NCBI RefSeq assembly: GCF_013839525.1
Contig: NZ_JACDIS010000009.1
Span: forward strand, 1 to 64,000
Length of the DNA stretch: 64,000 bases
Direction of reading: 5' to 3'
Source of the DNA: Chthonobacter rhizosphaerae
GTDB lineage: Bacteria > Pseudomonadota > Alphaproteobacteria > Rhizobiales > Pleomorphomonadaceae
Part shown: positions 1-8,502 of the stretch, piece after piece
How the letters are laid out: each line of letters begins with the position of its first letter
Numbering within the stretch: position 1 is the stretch's first letter
Notes under the pieces: model-generated
Seen by the model: the letters and a program-made list of their open reading frames with translations, nothing else
Told to the model about the DNA's origin: nothing
Database searches by the model: none
Program-made: the position numbers and the translations under genes

Positions 1-810
1 CGGGTCGATGGCCTCAGGACGACGTTCGCAGCCTCGAACAGAGCCGTACGCGTCTGTCCATCGCCCACCTTTGTAATTCGCCCCACCCGGTCAACCTCTC
101 CGGATTGGTCCCGGCGCGGAGTGAGTCCGAGGTAGGCACCCATTGATCGGGAATGTCGGAACCGATGGGGGTCGTCGACGGTCGAGCGGAACGTCAACGC
201 GGAGATTGGACCTATTCCTGGCATCGTCATCATGCGGCGGCAGGCGGCGTCACCGCGGACACTCTTCAGTACAAGGCGATGCAGTCGGGCATACTCCCGC
301 ATCAGCGCCTCGCGTGCGGCGAGAAGCGGCTCCATGATCGAAGCCAACATGGCGTCTTCCTGCGACCAAATCGCGGACACGTGCGGCGAACGATATCTGC
401 GACACCACTCCTACCTTCAGCCCGAAGGGACGCAGCAACCCTCGAATGACATGTTCAGCAGCGGCAACAGAACGAACGACGTGCTTGCGAGCGGCGGTGA
501 GGGTGCGCGCCTGCTGACTGTCGATGCTCTTGACGTGGACCGGCTTGAACCATCCAGTCCTGGCCACTTGAGCAATGCCGCGGGCGTCGTTCCGATCCGT
601 TTTCACAGGCATCGCAGAGAGCGCTGCCTTGACCTGGCGCGCTTCCATGCTCACAGCGGGAAAGCCCAGCTTCAGCAAATTGGCGGTCAGCCACTCCGAC
701 GTCGGCCCCGCCTCGAGGCCCACCCGCTCGATCGCGCCTGACCACGGCCCGAGAAAACCAGCGATCGAGGGATCGCCTGACGCAGGTTGCGAAGCGTGTA
801 CTCTCGGCAG
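1..810 (-). pseudogene. IS110-family transposase remnant, copy 1
   Basis: Decayed IS110-type (DEDD) transposase on the minus strand, running off the left edge. The N-terminal half reads from about 805 to 360 and contains KTDRNDARGIAQVARTGW and VHVKSIDSQQAR, typical of the family's catalytic half. A one-base frameshift near 355-362 moves the C-terminal half to another frame, where MPGIGPISALTF and MGAYLGLTPRRDQSGE (about 145-125) mark the Transposase_20 region. The extreme N-terminus is degraded and no clean start remains. The same family recurs at 17334-17943 in the same orientation. Almost certainly non-functional. Confidence 0.85.
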
Positions 811-913
811 CTGATGGCCAGATGTTTAGGTGAGAGTACGTTTCGGGCTGGCCTAACGTACAGCTTTCCACGTATGTCAGAACGACGAGTCGTGCTGTCG
901 GATTGGAGAGCGG

Positions 914-1738
914 ATGACAACCATCCTAGAGCGCAACAATGTGAAAGTGACCGGACGGGGCGAGCGCACCATGGTGTTTGCCCATGGCTATGGCTGCGAC
1001 CAGAACATGTGGCGTTTAGTGGCCCCGTCCTTCGAGGAACGATACCGGGTGGTGCTCTTTGACCACGTTGGCCACGGCAAATCCGACCCTAGCGCCTTTG
1101 ATCGAACTCGCTACAGCACGCTCGCTGGCTACGCAGAGGATGTTCTGGAAATCTACCGGACGCTTGACCTTACCGACACTGTGTTCGTCGGCCACTCGGT
1201 TAGCGCCATGATCGGCCTCATTGCAGCAGTCCGTGAGCCGGAGCGGTTCGAAAGCCTTGTCATGGTCGGTCCCTCGCCCCGCTATATCAACGATAATGGG
1301 TACACCGGCGGCTTCGACCGCGAGGACATCGAGGGTCTGCTCGATACCCTCGACAGCAACCACCTCGGCTGGTCCGCCACCATGGCGCCGATGATCATGG
1401 GACGGCCAGACCGCCCGGAACTCGGCGAGGAGCTCACTAACAGCTTCTGCCGGACCAACCCGGAGGTGGCCAAGCATTTCGCGCGTGTTACTTTCCTGTC
1501 CGACAATCGCCAGGACCTGCCGAGGCTCCGCGCCCGCTGCCTCATACTTCAGTGCGCCGCCGACGTAATCGCCCCGGAGGCCGTAGGCCGCTACGTCCAC
1601 GAGAACATTCCCGGCAGTGAACTGGTGCTCTTGCAGGCGACGGGCCACTGTCCAAATCTCAGTGCCCCAGAGGAGACCATCGCGGTAATCAGGAACTTCC
1701 TTCACAAGCCCTCACTGACAAGGGCGGAGGCAACGTGA
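914..1738 (+). CDS. RsbQ-like alpha/beta hydrolase (274 aa)
   Basis: Alpha/beta-fold hydrolase close to Bacillus RsbQ. The oxyanion-hole HGYG lies at residues 24-27, the nucleophile elbow GHSVSA puts Ser95 in the catalytic position, and Asp217 and His245 (in ATGHC) complete the triad. Length is normal for RsbQ. The ATG at 914 follows a GGAGAG ribosome site. Its last bases overlap the GTG start of the PAS-kinase gene (GTGA), so the two are translationally coupled. In RsbQ/RsbP the hydrolase is needed for the partner PAS domain to sense energy stress, probably by making or delivering a small hydrophobic ligand. By inference this protein primes the PAS domain of the adjacent kinase. The substrate is unknown. 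Confidence 0.85.
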   Translation: MTTILERNNVKVTGRGERTMVFAHGYGCDQNMWRLVAPSFEERYRVVLFDHVGHGKSDPSAFDRTRYSTLAGYAEDVLEIYRTLDLTDTVFVGHSVSAMIGLIAAVREPERFESLVMVGPSPRYINDNGYTGGFDREDIEGLLDTLDSNHLGWSATMAPMIMGRPDRPELGEELTNSFCRTNPEVAKHFARVTFLSDNRQDLPRLRARCLILQCAADVIAPEAVGRYVHENIPGSELVLLQATGHCPNLSAPEETIAVIRNFLHKPSLTRAEAT

Positions 1739-3393
1739 ACTTCGATCCGGCAGCGCTTATCGAGACGGCCGAGGAGCTCTACGAGGAAGCTCCGTGCGGC
1801 TATCTCACAGCAACACCGGACGGACGGATTGTACGCGTCAATCAGACCTTCACAGATTGGACTGGTTATGCTCCCGATAGTCTTCTCGGTAAACGAGTCC
1901 AGGATCTGCTGACACAAGGCGGGCGGATTTTCTACGAAACCCAGATCGCGCCCCTCCTCGATATGCAGGGCTTCGTCAACGAGATTGCGCTTGAGGTGCG
2001 CTGCGCTGATGAGCAGCACCTGCCCGTGCTATTCAACGCAGTGCGTAAACTTGGCGTAGAGGGAAGGCCGGTCTCGACCCGCATCACCTTGTTCAATGCT
2101 ACTGACCGGCGGACCTATGAGCGGGAACTACTCCTCGCCCAGCGCGAGGCGGAACGGGTTGCGGGAGAGCTGAAAGCCCTTAATGAGACGCTCGAGCGGC
2201 GCATAGCCGATGAAGTCGCCGAGCGTTTGAAAGCCGAGGAAATGCTTCGCCAGGCACAAAAGATGGAGGCCGTGGGACGGCTCACGGGCGGCATCGCGCA
2301 CGACTTCAACAATCTTCTCACAATCATTATCATGAACTTGGACACGCTCCAGCAACGAATGCCAGAGGAACAGCCCCGCCTGCGTCGGGCGGTGGAGAAC
2401 GCGCTGCACGGCGCTAACAGAGCCGCGGCGTTGGTCCAGAAACTGCTTGCATTCTCGCGTCGCCAGCCACTGGACCCAAAGCCAATCGATGCTAACCAGC
2501 TCGTAAATGGTATGGCCGAGCTCCTTAAGCGAACCCTTGGTGAGCCTGTCGCGCTGGAGACCGTATTAGCCCGCGGCTTATGGCGCACCAAAGCCGATCC
2601 AAACCAGTTGGAAAGCGCTATCCTCAACCTTGCCGTCAATGCACGTGACGCTATGTCTTCGGGCGGCAAGTTGACAGTCGAGACTGCGAATACACGGCTA
2701 GAGGAAACCTACGTGGACAAGCTGCCAGAGCCGGTGCCAGCCGGGCAATACGTCTTGATCGCAGTCTCGGATACCGGGACCGGTATGGACCAGACTACCG
2801 TAAACCGAGTATTCGAGCCGTTCTTCACCACCAAGGAGGCCGGTAAGGGTACCGGCCTCGGGCTTAGCCAAGTTTACGGCTTCGTTCGGCAATCAAACGG
2901 TCACGTAAAGATCTACAGCGAAGTTGATCATGGCACGACGGTGAAGATATATTTACCACGGCTAATAGACGATGCTGCACCGAGCTATGAGGCTGCTCCC
3001 CAGGAGAGTGCCACCCCGCGTGGAGAGGGAGAGCTGATAGTGGTCGTAGAGGACGAGCATCAACTGAGGGCGCAGTCGGTCGAGGCTCTTGCCGAGCTTG
3101 GCTATCGGGTAGTCGAGGCCGCAGACGGGCCGAGCGGTCTCGCTCTCATCGAGCAACACCCCGATGTCGCGCTGCTCTTTACGGATGTGGTGCTCGGCGG
3201 GTCGATGAGCGGTCGCGCGCTAGCAGAGGCCGCCACAAAACGTAGGCCGGGGCTGCGGGTCCTTTACACTACAGGCTACACGGCAAATGCCATCGTCCAT
3301 CATGGGCGACTGGACCCAGGTGTCAACTTGATCGGAAAGCCATTCTCGGCATCTGATCTCGGCCGGCGGGTAAGACAAACGCTGACTGACTAG
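1735..3393 (+). CDS. PAS-domain hybrid sensor histidine kinase with receiver (552 aa)
   Basis: Soluble hybrid kinase with no membrane segment. Order: PAS domain (about 10-125, with GYLTATPDGRIVRVN), coiled coil (about 128-175), dimerisation/phosphoacceptor domain with His189 in GGIAHDFNN, ATPase domain (N box NLAVNARDAM near 298-307, G boxes DTGTGMD and GTGLGLS), and a C-terminal receiver (432-550) with the acidic pair near 439-441, phospho-acceptor Asp484 and conserved Lys535. The GTG start overlaps the hydrolase stop. PAS followed by output is the RsbP arrangement, but the output is a kinase-receiver rather than a PP2C phosphatase. No separate response regulator or phosphotransferase is adjacent, so the downstream partner is unknown. 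Confidence 0.9.
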   Translation: MNFDPAALIETAEELYEEAPCGYLTATPDGRIVRVNQTFTDWTGYAPDSLLGKRVQDLLTQGGRIFYETQIAPLLDMQGFVNEIALEVRCADEQHLPVLFNAVRKLGVEGRPVSTRITLFNATDRRTYERELLLAQREAERVAGELKALNETLERRIADEVAERLKAEEMLRQAQKMEAVGRLTGGIAHDFNNLLTIIIMNLDTLQQRMPEEQPRLRRAVENALHGANRAAALVQKLLAFSRRQPLDPKPIDANQLVNGMAELLKRTLGEPVALETVLARGLWRTKADPNQLESAILNLAVNARDAMSSGGKLTVETANTRLEETYVDKLPEPVPAGQYVLIAVSDTGTGMDQTTVNRVFEPFFTTKEAGKGTGLGLSQVYGFVRQSNGHVKIYSEVDHGTTVKIYLPRLIDDAAPSYEAAPQESATPRGEGELIVVVEDEHQLRAQSVEALAELGYRVVEAADGPSGLALIEQHPDVALLFTDVVLGGSMSGRALAEAATKRRPGLRVLYTTGYTANAIVHHGRLDPGVNLIGKPFSASDLGRRVRQTLTD

Positions 3394-3432
3394 CAGATAC
3401 TCATCTGTCTCGAACAGCGCTCCGGTATCAGT

Positions 3433-3454
3433 GCTCCAGGGCAGCATCTGGAGC
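3433..3454 (+). terminator. hairpin after the hydrolase-kinase operon
   Basis: Perfect 7-bp arms GCTCCAG/CTGGAGC around an 8-base loop, 40 bp past the kinase stop. There is no T tract, so intrinsic termination is only possible. Confidence 0.3.
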
Positions 3455-3630
3455 TGCCGTTTGCAGGTATGCCGTCAGCTTGCAGCAGCCGAATACATAA
3501 CTTGGAAGGGCGCAGATAGTCTGTATTGACCTTCCGGTGCAATTTTTGCTGACGATCTATCGATCGGCCGCGCGTTCCGCTATTGAGCGGGAAAGGCGGC
3601 GGGGGGGGGCGGCAACTGTCCAGTTTGCTG

Positions 3631-3674
3631 AAAATAGAAGAGCCGCCGCGCACAGTGGGGCACAGCGGCTCTTC
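3631..3674 (-). terminator. minus-strand intrinsic terminator-like hairpin
   Basis: Perfect 10-bp arms GAAGAGCCGC (3637-3646) and GCGGCTCTTC (3665-3674). Read on the minus strand the stem is followed by TATTTTC, a short U-rich tail. No intact minus-strand gene lies just upstream, so it may be left over from a lost gene. Nothing else is recognisable between 3455 and 3791 apart from a G-run near 3600. Confidence 0.4.
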
Positions 3675-3791
3675 GGGGCGCCTAGTGCAGGGGACAGATG
3701 ACGGGCGCCGCTATGATCCTGCGTCGCGACGCTTAACGAAAGCCTACCCGGCGCCGATCGACAGGCAACTGCCGCAGTTCCAGGAGACATC

Positions 3792-3964
3792 ATGAACATC
3801 GCAGAGCTACGGGCGTTCGCGCCCGGGGGCCGCGCCGACGTGCTCGACGGCATTCTCTCCGGCGGCACTTCGTTAAGGCGGTGGGGATCACTACGCCGAA
3901 GCGGAGCGTGCAATCCATGACGCACCTCTTCGTCGAGAGCGGCGGCCGGCGAACGACCGAGTGA
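3792..3964 (+). pseudogene. GH19 chitinase/lysozyme-like remnant, frameshifted
   Basis: Starts ATG with an AGGAG site (3782-3786). The first frame gives MNIAELRAFAPGG and VLDGILSGG. After a shift near 3870 a second frame gives GITTPKRSVQSMTHLFVESGG, ending at TGA 3962. The GI-TP-R...H-F-ESGG pattern matches the catalytic-helix region of GH19 endolysin/chitinase proteins, where the Glu of ESGG is catalytic. Only about 55 codons remain of a protein normally over 150 aa. The assignment rests on this short motif. Confidence 0.5.
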
Positions 3965-4033
3965 AGTAGTCCCCGTTTTGACCGGACACCAGCCTTATGC
4001 GGAGGACCTAGGCACAGTCCTAGGTATACGCCT

Positions 4034-4286
4034 ATGTTCGAGACCTTCTCGAAGGTGGAAGTGATCACCGGTGTTGCCCGTTGTCGGCACTTCACGACCG
4101 AGCAGAAGCTCGCCGTGGTGTCCGAGACGATGCAGCCCGGCATGTCGATCAGCTATGTTGCCCGTCGTCACGGGCTGTCGCCCAGCCTCGTGTTTTGATG
4201 GAGGCGGTTGATGAGCGAAGGCGGGAAGGAAGCCGTTCGTGTCGACGACGATGTCATCGGCGCCAACGAGGTCCGCCGGCTCGAGG
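4034..4286 (+). pseudogene. IS3-family (IS2-like) orfA remnant
   Basis: Reads MFETFSKVEVITGVA then RHGLSPSLVF, the HTH of an IS3-family OrfA. It meets TGA at 4196 where the family has Arg, and continues in frame as WRRLMSEGGKEAVR, VDDDVIGANEVRRLE to 4286. There the IS66 end (GTAAGC) begins. It was therefore inactivated twice: a CGA-to-TGA nonsense change and truncation by IS66 insertion. The matching orfB is absent here. Confidence 0.75.
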
Positions 4287-4372
4287 GTAAGCCTCCGGCG
4301 AGCACCGCCTTGTGCGCTTCTGCGCGACGAGGAAGGTTCGACCTTAAGTGCAGATTTAAGGTGACCGGGTCG

Positions 4373-4762
4373 ATGAAGGTCGAAGTGCTCGGGGCTGAAC
4401 GCCGTCGGCGGTGGCGGGACGAGGAGAAGGCGCGGATCGTGGCGGAGACGCTCGGCGGGTCCGAGACGGTCAGCGACGTGGCCCGGCGGAACGACGTCTG
4501 TCCCAGCCTGGTGTTCACGTGGCGCCGTCAGGTTCGCGAAGGGCGGCTCGGCGGCGCCGGCGACGGTCCGCCTCTGCTTCCGGTGACGATCGAGGGCGAC
4601 GACGCGGCAAAGGCAGGCGCCACGGATTGCGGACCGGAGCGCTCCCGCCGTGCGACGGGGTTGATCGAGATCGACCTCGGCCGTGGTCGACGAGTTCGCG
4701 TCGATCGCGACGTCGATGCCGATGCGCTGCGTCGTGTCCTTGATGTCCTGAGCGGCCGATGA
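4373..4762 (+). CDS. tnpA: IS66 TnpA (129 aa)
   Basis: Small IS66 accessory protein with an N-terminal helix-turn-helix ([36 protein letters not shown], about residues 9-55). The ATG at 4373 is the family-like start. An in-frame GTG lies 12 bp upstream, and the frame stays open further upstream only by running into the older orfA remnant. The stop overlaps the tnpB start (ATGA). Probably intact, but the element lacks a working TnpC. Confidence 0.8.
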   Translation: MKVEVLGAERRRRWRDEEKARIVAETLGGSETVSDVARRNDVCPSLVFTWRRQVREGRLGGAGDGPPLLPVTIEGDDAAKAGATDCGPERSRRATGLIEIDLGRGRRVRVDRDVDADALRRVLDVLSGR

Positions 4763-5106
4763 TCCCGGTTCCGAGCGGCGTCCGGGTTTGGCTTGCGACG
4801 GGCCGCACCGACATGCGCAAGGGCTTCGACGGCCTGGCGCTGATCGCCCAGGAGACGCTGAAGCGCGACCCGCATTCGGGTCATCTGATCGTGTTCCGAG
4901 GGCGCCGGGGCGACCTGATCAAGATCCTCTGGCATGACGGCCAGGGCATGTGCCTGTTCTCCAAGCGGCTGGACCGCGGCCGGTTCCTGTGGCCGTCGAC
5001 CGCCGACGGGATGGTGACGATCACGGCCGGCCAGCTCGGTTATCTGCTGGAAGGGATCGACTGGCGGATGCCGCAGAAGACGTGGCGCCCGACCGCGGCC
5101 GGATAA
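4759..5106 (+). CDS. tnpB: IS66 TnpB (115 aa)
   Basis: Typical IS66 Orf2: [15 protein letters not shown] at residues 14-28, then [18 protein letters not shown] and the C-terminal [13 protein letters not shown]. Full length for the family. Its start overlaps the tnpA stop by four bases. TnpB is required for IS66 transposition, but its biochemical role is not firmly settled. Confidence 0.9.
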   Translation: MIPVPSGVRVWLATGRTDMRKGFDGLALIAQETLKRDPHSGHLIVFRGRRGDLIKILWHDGQGMCLFSKRLDRGRFLWPSTADGMVTITAGQLGYLLEGIDWRMPQKTWRPTAAG

Positions 5107-5309
5107 GATAAGCCGTTGCTTCAGCTCTGCTTTGTGGCAGAATCGCAAGCGTGACCGACGCACCCGACCTTCCCCTGGATCTTGCCGCCGCGCACGCGAT
5201 GATCCTCGCGGAGCGGGAGGCGCGGCTGGCCGTCGAGCGGGTCCGGGCCGGTGAGCGACTACTCATCGAGAAGCTCCGGCTGGAGATCGCCCGGCTGCGC
5301 CGGCAGGCG

Positions 5310-5325
5310 TTCTGAGCTGGTCCCC
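5310..5325. repeat. left terminal repeat and target duplication of the IS3-family element
   Basis: TTC duplication followed by TGAGCTGGTCCCC, the exact reverse complement of 6561-6573. Confidence 0.92.
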
Positions 5326-5377
5326 GAAATCCGGACAGTCCGCTAAGCTTGGTTTCGGCTGAGAGAGGACAGACCCG

Positions 5378-5662
5378 ATGACGGGAAAAAGGAAGCGGTA
5401 TTCCGCGGAGTTCAAGGCGAAGGTCGCCCTTGAGGCGATCCGGGGCGAGATGACCGTGGCGCAATTGGCCGCCAAGCACGGCGTCCATCAGACGATGATC
5501 AACGCCTGGAAAAAGCAGGCTGTCGAGGGGATGGCTGGGGTATTCTCCGGGAAGGCAGAGGCTGCCGAGACCGCCCGGGATGCGGATATCGACCAGCTCC
5601 ACGCCAAGATCGGCCAGCTCGTGGTCGAACGCGATTTTTTGCGACGAGCCTCCGGTCGATGA
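5378..5662 (+). CDS. IS3-family OrfA (94 aa)
   Basis: Transposase subunit A with an N-terminal HTH (RYSAEFKAKVALEAIRGEMT, VAQLAAKHGVHQTMINAWKKQA, residues 6-50) and a C-terminal leucine-zipper-like stretch (IDQLHAKIGQLVVERDFL) for OrfA/OrfAB multimerisation. It binds the terminal repeats. The ATG at 5378 follows GAGAGGACAG. The last codons overlap orfB in the -1 frame. Confidence 0.92.
   Translation: MTGKRKRYSAEFKAKVALEAIRGEMTVAQLAAKHGVHQTMINAWKKQAVEGMAGVFSGKAEAAETARDADIDQLHAKIGQLVVERDFLRRASGR
5635..5641 (+). promoter_or_regulatory. probable -1 programmed frameshift site T TTT TTG
   Basis: In the OrfA frame the codons are GAT TTT TTG, giving a slippery T-TTT-TTG heptamer. After a -1 slip the frame is open (GCG ACG AGC CTC CGG TCG) straight into the orfB ATG at 5659, which would make the OrfAB transposase. 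IS3-family elements produce their transposase this way. No downstream stimulator was verified. Confidence 0.6.
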
Positions 5663-6534
5663 GCGCTGGGCGGAGGCGGGAGATGATCGAGCCGGACCAT
5701 CCGACGCTGCCGATCAGCCGGCAGTGCGCCCTCGTCGGCATCGGCCGGTCGACCTACTACGGCGGGCCACGGGTCGAGAAGCCGGAGAATCTGGCGCTGA
5801 TGAGGGCGATCGACGAGCAGTTCATGGAGACGCCGTGGTACGGGTCCCGACAGATGGCCCGGCATCTTCGCCGTGTCGGTCATGTCGTCGGCCGCAAGCG
5901 TGTTCGACGGCTGATGGCTCGGATGGGGCTCGCGGCAGTCTATCAGCGGCTGAGGACGACGATACGGCACCCGCAACACCGCATCTGGCCGTATCTGCTG
6001 CGCGACATGACCATCGCCGAGCTGGATCAGGTCTGGTGTGCCGACATCACCTACATCCCGATGAGGCGGGGCTTTCTCTACCTCGTCGCCATCATGGACT
6101 GGTACAGCCGGCGGGTTCTGGCCTGGCGACTGTCCAACACGATGGACACCGACTTCTGCATCGAGGCTTTGGAAGAGGCGATGGCCGGGTTCGGGCGCCC
6201 GACGATCATCAACACCGATCAGGGTAGCCAGTTCACCAGCCCACGCTTCACGGAGATCCTCATCGAGGCCGGCGTTCGGGTGTCGATGGACGGCCGGGGC
6301 CGCTGGATGGACAATGTCTTCATCGAGCGCCTTTGGCGGTCCCTGAAATACGAGTGCATCTATCTCCACGCCTACGAGACGGGATCGGAAGCCCGCGCCG
6401 GGCTCGGACGGTGGGTGACCTACTACAACGGCTCACGGCCACACTCGGCCCTGGGCGGACGGACGCCGAAGGAGGTCCCCAGGGCTTCGACGGCATCAAG
6501 CTGGCGGCTTAACAAGGTGAAGGACCAAGCATAG
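5659..6534 (+). CDS. IS3-family OrfB, DDE transposase (291 aa)
   Basis: Catalytic subunit with an N-terminal HTH_21 region (WYGSRQMARHLRR near 60-72) and an rve integrase core. Asp129 (WCADITYI), Asp187 (INTDQGSQF) and Glu223 (NVFIERLW) give the DD(35)E spacing of IS3. C-terminal YYNGSRPHSALGG is normal. Full length with no damage visible. Expected to act as the OrfAB fusion made by frameshifting. Confidence 0.95.
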   Translation: MSAGRRREMIEPDHPTLPISRQCALVGIGRSTYYGGPRVEKPENLALMRAIDEQFMETPWYGSRQMARHLRRVGHVVGRKRVRRLMARMGLAAVYQRLRTTIRHPQHRIWPYLLRDMTIAELDQVWCADITYIPMRRGFLYLVAIMDWYSRRVLAWRLSNTMDTDFCIEALEEAMAGFGRPTIINTDQGSQFTSPRFTEILIEAGVRVSMDGRGRWMDNVFIERLWRSLKYECIYLHAYETGSEARAGLGRWVTYYNGSRPHSALGGRTPKEVPRASTASSWRLNKVKDQA

Positions 6535-6560
6535 CAACGCAGCCAATCTGTCCGTGGAAT

Positions 6561-6576
6561 GGGGACCAGCTCATTC
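6561..6576. repeat. right terminal repeat and target duplication of the IS3-family element
   Basis: GGGGACCAGCTCA followed by the second TTC copy; the interrupted tnpC frame resumes at 6577. Confidence 0.92.
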
Positions 6577-6691
6577 GGGACCTCGTCCGAACGCGGCCGC
6601 AGGCTCGAGCAGCTGGAACTGATGCTCGAAGACGCCGAGGGGAGTTTGGCCGCTGCCGAGATCGCGGCCGAGGTGGCGCTCGCCGCGCGGA

Positions 6692-8056
6692 AAAATCGTC
6701 TAGAAACCGGACATAACGGAGCGTATTTCCTGCAGCCTCGAGACGATTTGCACGCAGAAGCCGGCTCATTCCTTGTGCGTTAGTCTTCCATCGACCTTTT
6801 TCGGAGGGTCGATATGTATGACCGGAGAGCTGAACGGGAAACCAACTAGCGGCACCTTCACCTTTATCACGACCGATACTTTGACTAGTCAAGTTGTCAC
6901 GCGTGTAGAGGCGCGCTCCAGGGGGCAGCTCTGTCACTTCTTCAGGACTAGCAGAACGGCGAGCCCCTGATGTTTCTTGTAAGTATGTGTAGCCTGAGGC
7001 CCCAATTCCGCCTGCCTCCTTAAGGCGAAACAGTGAGCGTAGCTTTAGATGTTGTTTATTTTTAGCGTATAGTATAATGTAATCAAATGATCCACCAAGA
7101 AACTCCCTCGTTGAACCTGAGCTTTTTGTAAAGGCAATGAGTGCTACAGCGTTCTGATCACCGAAAACCTCGTCCAAAATCGCTCGGACCCGGTGCACGT
7201 TCTCATCCCCAATCTGGACTAAGATGCTTCCGCTCTCCGTCAGCAGCTCCCGCGCCACCGCCAGCCGATCCCGCAGATACGTCAGATACGAGTGGATCCC
7301 GTCCTTCCACGTGTCGCGGAAGGCCTTCACCTGCTCCGGCTCGCGGGAGATGTCCGTCGCCTTGCCGTCCTTGACGTCGCGGCTGAGGGTGGAGACCTGC
7401 CAGTTCGAGTTGAACTTGATCCCGTAGGGCGGGTCGAAGTAGATGCACTGCACCTTGCCGCGCAGCGCCTCGCGCTCGGCGAGCGAGGCCATCACCTGCA
7501 GACTGTCGCCGAGGATCATCCGGTTCTGCCAGTGCTTGGAGTGCTGGTAGAACTCGGTCACCGCCTCGGGATCGGCGAGGCCGTTGAAGTCGGCGAACAG
7601 GTCCGGAGCGTCGGTTTTCGCCTGCTTCTTCGCCTTCGCGCGCCGCTTCAGATCGTCGATGATCGCTTTCGGGTGCACCTTCTCCTGGATGTAGAGCGGA
7701 GGGGCGTTGACCACGAGGTCCGACCAGTCCTGCCGGTCCTTGCCCTTCCAGGTCAGCTGCGCCTCGGCAAGGTCGATCGCCTCGCCCCGCATCAGCGCCT
7801 TGATCTGCGCCTGGGTGAGCCGGACCTTGGCGTTGTTCCAGACGATCTGCGGATCAAGGTCCGGATCCCGCAGCCGCGTCTCGCCCGCAGCCAGCGGCCG
7901 GTCGCGCGGCACCCGCATGGTCCGGTCCAGGTCCCCGTCCATCTCCGCCTGCTGCTCGAACAACGAGGCGAGTTCGGCCGTCGGGTTGTTGAGGCGCTTC
8001 TCGCCGTGGGTGAGCGTCTCGACGGACTTCTCGGAAGGCTTGGGGCTGCGGGCCAT
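6692..8056 (-). pseudogene. mod: type III-like DNA adenine methyltransferase (Mod), 3' truncated
   Basis: Starts ATG at 8056, overlapping the upstream stop (TGATG). About 455 residues are authentic, ending YVRFLDDF at 6692. Beyond this the frame runs antisense into IS66 DNA to a stop at 6509. Catalytic motif IV is DPPY (208-211, in IYFDPPYGIKFNSNW), preceded by NRMILGDSLQ, as in type III Mod proteins. In this beta-class order the AdoMet-binding motif I (F-x-G-x-G) lies near the C-terminus. It is missing, together with the WDD region expected after LDDF. The protein should not methylate DNA. It is the last gene of the 13480-6692 operon, so the damage is confined to Mod. Confidence 0.85.
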
Positions 8057-8502
8057 CAGTGTCTCGGCTTGAAGAGGGCTTCCAATGCGGCGTCGGCCTC
8101 CGCCGCCGCCTTGATGAGAAAGGCGCCGGCCTCGTCCCAATTGGCTTCGTCGCGAAGGTCGGTGGGAAACTTCCGACGGAAGAAATACTCGGTATCGCCC
8201 TCGGCGAGCAGGGGCGCGCCCAGCATCTCCTCCAGCTCGGCTGCATGCTCCATCAGACGCTTGCGGGCACGGGCTGGACGTTTGTGGTCGCGATCGCGGA
8301 TGTAGACGCTGACATAGTCGGCCCCGATCGTCATGGCGACGGTGAAGCCGAGGCCGTCGTGGTCGTGAAATCGCAATTCATCGCCGGTCGCTTTGCCCCA
8401 CTCGTACTCGCGTCGGTTCTCCGGACGAAGCATAACCCGCTTCCAGAATGCGAGGCGGAGTTTCGGCGTCAGCTCCGCCCAGACCTCCCTCTTGTCCGTC
8501 AT
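8056..8502 (-). CDS. small DUF4268-like protein of the restriction operon (148 aa)
   Basis: Starts ATG at 8502, overlapping the DUF262 gene stop (ATGA); its own stop overlaps the mod start. The sequence begins TDKREVWAELTPKLRLAFW, contains a beta-rich centre (GFTVAMTIGADYVSVYIRDRD, about 52-71) and helical stretches (81-95, 120-142). Overall it resembles DUF4268 proteins, which often sit beside type III-like and helicase-nuclease systems. No catalytic motif is evident and the function is unknown. Tight coupling on both sides argues for stoichiometric expression with Mod and the DUF262 protein. Confidence 0.6.
   Translation of the reverse strand: MTDKREVWAELTPKLRLAFWKRVMLRPENRREYEWGKATGDELRFHDHDGLGFTVAMTIGADYVSVYIRDRDHKRPARARKRLMEHAAELEEMLGAPLLAEGDTEYFFRRKFPTDLRDEANWDEAGAFLIKAAAEADAALEALFKPRH

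Larger units (their letters stand above)
5313..6573 (+). mobile_element. complete IS3-family element, 1261 bp
   Basis: Bounded by 13-bp perfect terminal inverted repeats, TGAGCTGGTCCCC (5313-5325) and GGGGACCAGCTCA (6561-6573). An imperfect extension shares CGGACAG further in. A TTC duplication flanks it (5310-5312 and 6574-6576), as expected for IS3. It contains orfA and orfB overlapping by ATGA, with a slippery T-run before the overlap. Ends, target duplication and catalytic triad are all intact, so it is the youngest and possibly still active layer of the nest. Confidence 0.93.
4287..6691 (+). mobile_element. IS66-family element, right part lost and interrupted by an IS3-family element
   Basis: The left end GTAAGCCTCCGG at 4287 is typical of IS66 termini. 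It carries tnpA (4373), tnpB (4759) and the first part of tnpC (from 5151). An IS3-family element occupies 5313-6573. IS66 sequence resumes and stops at about 6691, where it meets the truncated mod gene. Roughly 400 codons of tnpC and the right inverted repeat are missing, so a deletion rather than a clean insertion made the junction with mod. The element cannot transpose by itself. Confidence 0.85.
5151..6691 (+). pseudogene. tnpC: IS66 transposase TnpC, split by an IS3-family element and truncated
   Basis: Starts GTG at 5151 and encodes 54 codons ending IARLRRQAF at 5312. The IS3-family element then intervenes. At 6577 the same frame resumes as GTSSERGRRLEQLELMLED and continues through ALAARKN to about 6691. 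The insertion falls exactly after the Phe codon TTC, which is the 3-bp target duplication, so removing 5313-6576 restores the frame. These are only the first ~90 residues (coiled-coil and zinc-finger lead-in) of a roughly 500-aa DDE transposase; the catalytic part is gone. Confidence 0.88.

Noticed and set aside
4208-4372. Longer start for IS66 TnpA
   Set aside because: The extension reads through the older IS3 orfA remnant and the IS66 terminal repeat; the family start is at 4373.
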